From an uncultured Alphaproteobacteria bacterium (GTDB lineage Bacteria; Pseudomonadota; Alphaproteobacteria; HIMB59): a stretch of 44,260 nt of DNA. A program made the translations under genes and the position numbers. Below, in pieces: positions 39,673 to 44,260 of the stretch. Within the stretch, counting starts at the first letter, position 1; each line of letters starts with the position of its first letter. The stretch is from assembly GCA_902546975.1 (NCBI GenBank), contig CACCLU010000005.1, positions 1-44,260 of the forward strand, given 5' to 3'. The notes under the pieces were generated by a model that saw only the letters and a program-made list of their open reading frames with translations, searched no databases and had not been told where the DNA came from.

Positions 39673-40574
39673 TTTAGATATGAAGAGTTGTCAGCTAAGA
39701 GTTTGTTTTTAATGTCTCTGGCAGTTCCATGCGCAGGACTAAGTCTTCGATAATTTAAACCAAGGGTTATATTCACACTTTTTTTATTTAATATTTTAAA
39801 AGGAATTAAAGCCTGGTCATGATATGTAGAGATAAATAAGGTATTCTTTTTAATTTTTTTAAAAATACTATCTCCAGGGTAGGGGCCTTTTATCTTATTA
39901 TATTTCTTTATAACATTTCCTATTTTTATATCTTCATTACCCATAGTTCCCTCTTCACTACAATGCGGGTTATAACATATAAATTTAATATTTCGAAAAT
40001 TGAGCTTGTATATAGTTTTATCTATATTTAAAAAAACTTTTTTTAAAAAACTATCAATAATTTTTGTATTAATATATCTAGATATATTTTTTAAATTAAT
40101 ATGTGTTGTCATTGGGATGATTGAGAATTGATCACCATGCATTAACATAAAAGTATCTTTTTTGTTTAATTTACCCAAATATTCTGTCATTCCTATGAAT
40201 TTTATTTCTTTTTTAAAAATAGATTTATTTATTGGCATAGTAATTAGATCGAACTTAGTAATATTTGCTAGACTATTAGAAATTTTAATTTGATTTAATA
40301 AATTTACATACTTTTTTCGACTTATATTTTCAATATTAAAAATATTAATCTGATTTATTTTATAATTATAAAAATTTATTGGATCTAAAATTTCATTTAT
40401 TAATAAATTTGATTTTTTATAATGAGTAGTCTTAAGAAAATCATATTTATTGCAAATTAAAATATACCTGACTTTATATTTTAAGTAATCGAATGATTTT
40501 ATAACTAATTCAATATTAATTGATTCTAAATCACCTAAAAAAATTAATTTATTCTTATTCTTTTGATTTTTCAT
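39657..40574 (-). CDS. pdxA: 4-hydroxythreonine-4-phosphate dehydrogenase, diverged
   Basis: Acts in pyridoxal-phosphate synthesis. Start taken at ATG 40574 (305 residues); a frame to 40622 would add 16 residues. Metal-binding His158, His204 and His252 are conserved, as are N-P-H, Y-H-D-Q and H-G-T-A-R-D. The usual G-D-P-A-G-I-G-P-E is replaced by G-D-L-E-S-I-N, and the substrate-binding His of GHTEF/Y is Met129 (GMTEYL). The position lptD-surA-pdxA-rsmA is classical, so it is the pdxA ortholog, but altered substrate or weak activity is possible. Confidence 0.88.
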   Translation of the reverse strand: MKNQKNKNKLIFLGDLESINIELVIKSFDYLKYKVRYILICNKYDFLKTTHYKKSNLLINEILDPINFYNYKINQINIFNIENISRKKYVNLLNQIKISNSLANITKFDLITMPINKSIFKKEIKFIGMTEYLGKLNKKDTFMLMHGDQFSIIPMTTHINLKNISRYINTKIIDSFLKKVFLNIDKTIYKLNFRNIKFICYNPHCSEEGTMGNEDIKIGNVIKKYNKIKGPYPGDSIFKKIKKNTLFISTYHDQALIPFKILNKKSVNITLGLNYRRLSPAHGTARDIKNKLLADNSSYLKCLLF

Positions 40575-41226
40575 AGACAAATTTTTCAAATTGTTCAGCT
40601 GTTTGAATTTGAATATATTCAACGATTAAATTTTCGATATTTCTATATTTTAACTCATTAATACATACTTTATATTCAATATTATTAATCATTACTTTAA
40701 AATTTTGAGTATTATTTTTTAAATTATTAAAGAAATTCTCGACAAATTTCTCATTATCTTTTAGATCAACTATTTCATTTATAATTAAGCAATCATTATT
40801 ACTTATAGGTAATTCTAAACTGCCTAAGTCTTTAAATAAATTTATTAACTCAATTAATTCTAATTTATTTTGAAAATAATTAATTATAAATTCATCTCTT
40901 ATTCTAGAAAATCTTAAAAAATTTTTTATACCATCATTTTCAAATGAGTTCTGCCCAAGTCGCATTAAAATTTCAGAGTCCACTTTATTTAAAAATTCTG
41001 GATTATTTGATTCTAAATTATTTATAAGATTATAAATAAGTACTAAATCTTTTAGAGAATTTGACTTATTAATATCTAGATTGTAATTTTGTTTATAAAG
41101 TTGTTGATAAATTTTTATATCATGTTCTGTGATTATTATATTATTTTTATCATAAATAATATTTGCATATGAGTACTTAAATACAAAAATCAAAACTAAT
41201 AATTTAAAAAAAACTTTAATAACCAT
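40555..41226 (-). CDS. SurA-like periplasmic chaperone without PPIase domains
   Basis: Start taken at ATG 41226, inside the lptD tail; a frame to 41259 is also open. A signal peptide (about residues 1-21) is followed by a helical N-terminal region with the E-H-D-I-K pattern of SurA (usually I-T-x-x-D-I). The 223 residues stop short of the one or two parvulin domains found in SurA of about 430 residues. Position between lptD and pdxA supports the call. It would assist folding of outer-membrane proteins such as LptD. The name surA is by synteny. Confidence 0.72.
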   Translation of the reverse strand: MVIKVFFKLLVLIFVFKYSYANIIYDKNNIIITEHDIKIYQQLYKQNYNLDINKSNSLKDLVLIYNLINNLESNNPEFLNKVDSEILMRLGQNSFENDGIKNFLRFSRIRDEFIINYFQNKLELIELINLFKDLGSLELPISNNDCLIINEIVDLKDNEKFVENFFNNLKNNTQNFKVMINNIEYKVCINELKYRNIENLIVEYIQIQTAEQFEKFVYEKSKE

Positions 41227-43357
41227 AATTAAAATCACCCGTTTCTTCAAAAAATACATTACTTTTTTGCTCGTATCTAAAAAATCCTAAGTAGTCCATT
41301 GTAAAGCTTAAGTTTATTATCTCACTAGGTTGAGTATTGTAGTTATCATTAAATCTTTTATCAGTGTATGAAATATCTAATTTAGAGCACTCATCAAATA
41401 TACTTAATTTAATTGTCTGTGATAAAGGACTATAGTTATTTTTTAAATCAAGATCTGAACTCACAGATAAAAAAACATTATCGTTCATCTTTTTTCCTAA
41501 AGAAGCCTCTAAAAATTGTGTATCCGTTGATAAATTTTGAAAGGCTTTTGCATCTGTCTCGTTATAATTTAGTGTTAGATCAACCACATCATTATACTGA
41601 AAAAAATAGTTCATCTCTTTTTTTTCAAGCTCTCTATTACTCAATCTACTGTCTATTTTAAAAAATATATTATCAAAGTTTGTTTTTGCTTCTAAAGCTA
41701 TATCTGAAAAATTTGATGTTTGATTAATTTCTTTTGTGTAATTATTTTTTTTATTAAAATCATATGATTGATTTAAATTAAATTGCAAATTTTTTTCATA
41801 AAATTTTATTTTATTTTCTAAACCATAAACTATTCTTGTGGAATTATCTTCTAAATCAATTCCATAAAGCCTATTGTCAGAGTACTGATTATAATAATTA
41901 AATGTTATAGCTTTACTATCTTCATTTATTACATTATCAGATACTAAGTTTAAATTTTGAATTAATTTTATTCTTGGTGTAACACTCTGCCTCAAGTTGA
42001 AAAAAACGTCAGATGATAAAATAATATTACTATGAAAAACCTCATCATCTAGATTTGGACTGTGCTCATATTCATAACTTGCTATATTATTATTTAAATT
42101 TATTTTATTATAAAATATTGTGTTCTTAGATTTGTGATTTGATTTTAAAGAATTATTTGTTTTAAAAGAAAGAATTTCTGATGGTTTACCCAGACTTGAC
42201 TCATTTCTTTTTAAATTAACTAAATTTAAGTCATTTGTGAAAGTTAATTCATTTTTTAATAATTTTTGACTACTATATTTAATTGATGGTGCCAAAGGAA
42301 TAAATCCAGAATTAGTATTATCTAAAGCTTCAACCGTTGACAGTTCACTTCTTAAGTAATCAGAGTCGTCAAAGAGTTCATAGCTATCTAATCTGATAAA
42401 AATATCTTCAAAAGTATTAGGATTCTCATTAATTGATCTTGTTGTTGAAATACTATTTGTAATCAGTGCTTCATAGCTAAAAATATTATTCTTATTTAAA
42501 ACTTGTTTTGAATTAAACTTTATGGAACTGTATGTTTTTGCATTATCATCAAGTTTTTCATTATAAACATCAACAAATAGATCACCGCCTGAACTTTTAT
42601 GATTGATAATTGTATTTAAAGTATATTTATCAAAATAATTGAAATCATTATCAATTATAATTTTTGGTTTAAATATAATTTCTGTCTCTTTCTTTAAAGG
42701 AAGATAGTAGGGAGCAATAATTCCAGCATCATCTCCAATATTGAATTCAAATATAGGTGTTAAGAAACCTTTTTGCCTAGGTGCTTTTGAACCATAGTGG
42801 GAGAAGTAGGGAAGGTAAAAAACTTTATAATCTGCTATTTGTAAAAAACTATCAAAATGGTCAAATTTATCTTTTTCAATATTATATTTTGTTTCATTAA
42901 TTCTTAAAGACCACGTAGGACAATTAAAATATCCATCTAATTCGCAAGGAGTTAAAAAATTATTATAAAATGTAACTATTCCATCAGATCTTACGGCTTT
43001 ATCTGAATCAATTTTTAAGTCATTGTTATATATGTAGCTTACCTCGCTGGTGGTAAAATTGTTTAACTTTGAATCTCCAACTAAATTTTTCCCACTCAAA
43101 ATATTTAATTCTTGATATAGATAAAAATTTCCAAAAATTTTTATTGTATCGTTGTCGTAATCAATTATTCCTCTATCTACTAAAATATTAGTATCATTAA
43201 AATTAATTTTTGAATTTTCAGCTAATTCGATAATATTATTTTTTTCATCATAAATTATATTTGAAGTATTTATATATGTATCATCATTGGCATTCAAAAT
43301 AATTATTTGTCTTAAAAAAAAAATTATAATCAAAGATATAATTATAAATTTATTCAT
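41216..43357 (-). CDS. lptD: LPS assembly protein LptD
   Basis: Outer-membrane part of the LPS export machine. The 713 residues begin with a signal peptide, then the OstA-like N-terminal jellyroll (about 30-140), then two cysteines and a Trp in T-P-C…N-C-P-T-W, and a long beta-strand-rich barrel domain with K-A-P-R-Q-K-G-F-L-T-P near the barrel entry. Only one C-terminal cysteine is visible instead of the pair in Escherichia coli, so disulfide pattern differs. Eight-base overlap with lptG upstream; followed by surA, a typical helper. Its presence implies the cell makes LPS. Confidence 0.94.
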   Translation of the reverse strand: MNKFIIISLIIIFFLRQIIILNANDDTYINTSNIIYDEKNNIIELAENSKINFNDTNILVDRGIIDYDNDTIKIFGNFYLYQELNILSGKNLVGDSKLNNFTTSEVSYIYNNDLKIDSDKAVRSDGIVTFYNNFLTPCELDGYFNCPTWSLRINETKYNIEKDKFDHFDSFLQIADYKVFYLPYFSHYGSKAPRQKGFLTPIFEFNIGDDAGIIAPYYLPLKKETEIIFKPKIIIDNDFNYFDKYTLNTIINHKSSGGDLFVDVYNEKLDDNAKTYSSIKFNSKQVLNKNNIFSYEALITNSISTTRSINENPNTFEDIFIRLDSYELFDDSDYLRSELSTVEALDNTNSGFIPLAPSIKYSSQKLLKNELTFTNDLNLVNLKRNESSLGKPSEILSFKTNNSLKSNHKSKNTIFYNKINLNNNIASYEYEHSPNLDDEVFHSNIILSSDVFFNLRQSVTPRIKLIQNLNLVSDNVINEDSKAITFNYYNQYSDNRLYGIDLEDNSTRIVYGLENKIKFYEKNLQFNLNQSYDFNKKNNYTKEINQTSNFSDIALEAKTNFDNIFFKIDSRLSNRELEKKEMNYFFQYNDVVDLTLNYNETDAKAFQNLSTDTQFLEASLGKKMNDNVFLSVSSDLDLKNNYSPLSQTIKLSIFDECSKLDISYTDKRFNDNYNTQPSEIINLSFTMDYLGFFRYEQKSNVFFEETGDFNYGY

Positions 43358-44260
43358 TCATATAAACTTTAAAAAAAAATAATGTAGCTATAATACTTCC
43401 AAGAAATTCAAATTCCTGTTTATAAAAACTTAAAGAATTATTAAATATAAAAAATGCATATATTAAGATAGTTAGACTTACAAATATTGGTTTTTTTAAA
43501 CTATATTTTGTGCTAACTGAATTTTTATTTAAAAAAACTAGAAAAACATAAGAAAAAAATAAAATAAAAAACAAAAGAGTATTTATTAATTTTTTATCAA
43601 TTATATTTTTATTTCTTTTGGAAATATCTTTTACAACAAAGTTTTGGTCAATAAAGTTACCAAAGTTGAAATTAAATGATCTTGAAATCTGATAATCGTT
43701 AATTATATCATCTTTATATTGAGTATAGCTTTTTGCAATCAGAGTATTATTTGAATAAATTAAATTGTTACTAAATTGAGCTAATTTAATTTTTTTATCT
43801 TTTAAATCAAAATACCTATATTCAGCATTGCCAGTAGCAAATGAATTAATATTTTTTAAAATAATATAAGATTTTGATTCAGAATTATTGTTAATAATTA
43901 TTTTTGTATTAAGCTCAATTCCATCTTTTATAAGATTTTTTTTTAAATCTTCTACAATTAAACCAACATCTTTTTTATTTAATTCTAAAATTGAAAAAAA
44001 TATAACTATTGGTAAAAAAAATATAGCGAGCATTTTAATATTCATATAACTTTTTACTATTATCATTTCATTTTTTGATCTCAAGAAAATGGTAAATAAA
44101 ATCACTGATAATAAAAAAATAAAAGAGGGAACATACGTTAATATCTGTAAAGAATTATAAAAACTAATTTTCATTATTACATTAAATAAATATTCTTCAT
44201 CTAAATTTCCTAATAAAGAAAAAATAAAAAATATTACAGAACTTGAAATCAAACATATAG
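43350..44260 (-). CDS. lptG: LptF/LptG family permease, N-terminus cut by window edge
   Basis: Inner-membrane permease of the LPS transporter. Roughly 300 residues are seen: hydrophobic helices at the front, a periplasmic beta-jellyroll (about 90-210 of the visible part), then the C-terminal helices. The frame stays open to the window end, and the TTG at 44252 is internal, so about 60 residues are missing. It directly precedes lptD, where alphaproteobacteria place lptG after lptF; hence lptG is preferred over lptF. Confidence 0.85.
   Translation of the reverse strand, partial: ICLISSSVIFFIFSLLGNLDEEYLFNVIMKISFYNSLQILTYVPSFIFLLSVILFTIFLRSKNEMIIVKSYMNIKMLAIFFLPIVIFFSILELNKKDVGLIVEDLKKNLIKDGIELNTKIIINNNSESKSYIILKNINSFATGNAEYRYFDLKDKKIKLAQFSNNLIYSNNTLIAKSYTQYKDDIINDYQISRSFNFNFGNFIDQNFVVKDISKRNKNIIDKKLINTLLFFILFFSYVFLVFLNKNSVSTKYSLKKPIFVSLTILIYAFFIFNNSLSFYKQEFEFLGSIIATLFFFKVYMNE

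Noticed and set aside
44252-44252. TTG at 44252 as the start of lptG
   Set aside because: The frame continues open to the window edge and LptF/G proteins are about 60 residues longer; the gene is simply cut.

Overview
The window looks like one continuous piece of a small, strongly AT-rich alphaproteobacterial genome. The evidence is the 16S-tRNA-Ile-tRNA-Ala-23S-5S operon, alphaproteobacterial families such as DUF3553 and a probable DUF2794, the single-subunit NADP-type isocitrate dehydrogenase, and the neighbourhood rpsF-rpsR-rplI-dnaB / cvpA-purF / fabD-fabG-acpP-fabF-gmk. Intergenic gaps are tiny, many genes overlap, and TTG and GTG starts are common. This fits a streamlined free-living marine lineage (SAR11-like or the HIMB59/AEGEAN-169 type); the lineage is inferred from style, not from a search. 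I see no phage, transposase, CRISPR array or toxin-antitoxin module.

Layout: 1-3155 (minus) is a tight housekeeping run sfsA-map-purB-purC, with purC cut by the window edge. A CinA-N-like gene (3158-3901), elongator tRNA-Met and initiator tRNA-fMet precede a complete rRNA operon (4437-9198) with a TTGACA promoter, a leader boxA and RNase III-type processing stems. Between 5S and a minus-strand tRNA-Leu(UAA) lies one multispanning membrane protein of polysaccharide-polymerase type whose last codons run antisense into the tRNA. Positions 10542-13582 (minus) carry DUF3553, moaA, nadK, an unknown exported protein and the tRNA-Leu. Plus-strand recA and alaS follow, then minus-strand icd, then psd-pssA for phosphatidylethanolamine synthesis.

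Positions 20043-24340 (minus) hold a two-gene RND efflux system with an unusual pump and an adaptor without the usual hairpin. Positions 24405-28757 hold rlmE, a probable DUF2794 gene on the other strand, a thioredoxin-fold gene and a yfgM-like/bamB/der cluster. Positions 28741-35140 (minus) form a long run: rpsF-rpsR-rplI-dnaB-mlaE-mlaF-cvpA-purF-decayed SDR. Positions 35173-38945 (plus) are the fatty-acid genes fabD-fabG-acpP-fabF plus gmk. Positions 38935-44260 (minus) are the outer-membrane block lptG(partial)-lptD-surA-pdxA-rsmA.

No clearly new multi-gene system is visible. The most interesting points are a matched base-pair change in the 16S central pseudoknot, an A-U variant of the initiator-tRNA anticodon stem, the rRNA-adjacent surface-polysaccharide-type gene, reduced or altered proteins (SDR, Der first G domain, SurA, PdxA, adaptor), extra membrane segments in the RND pump, and signs of leaderless transcripts.
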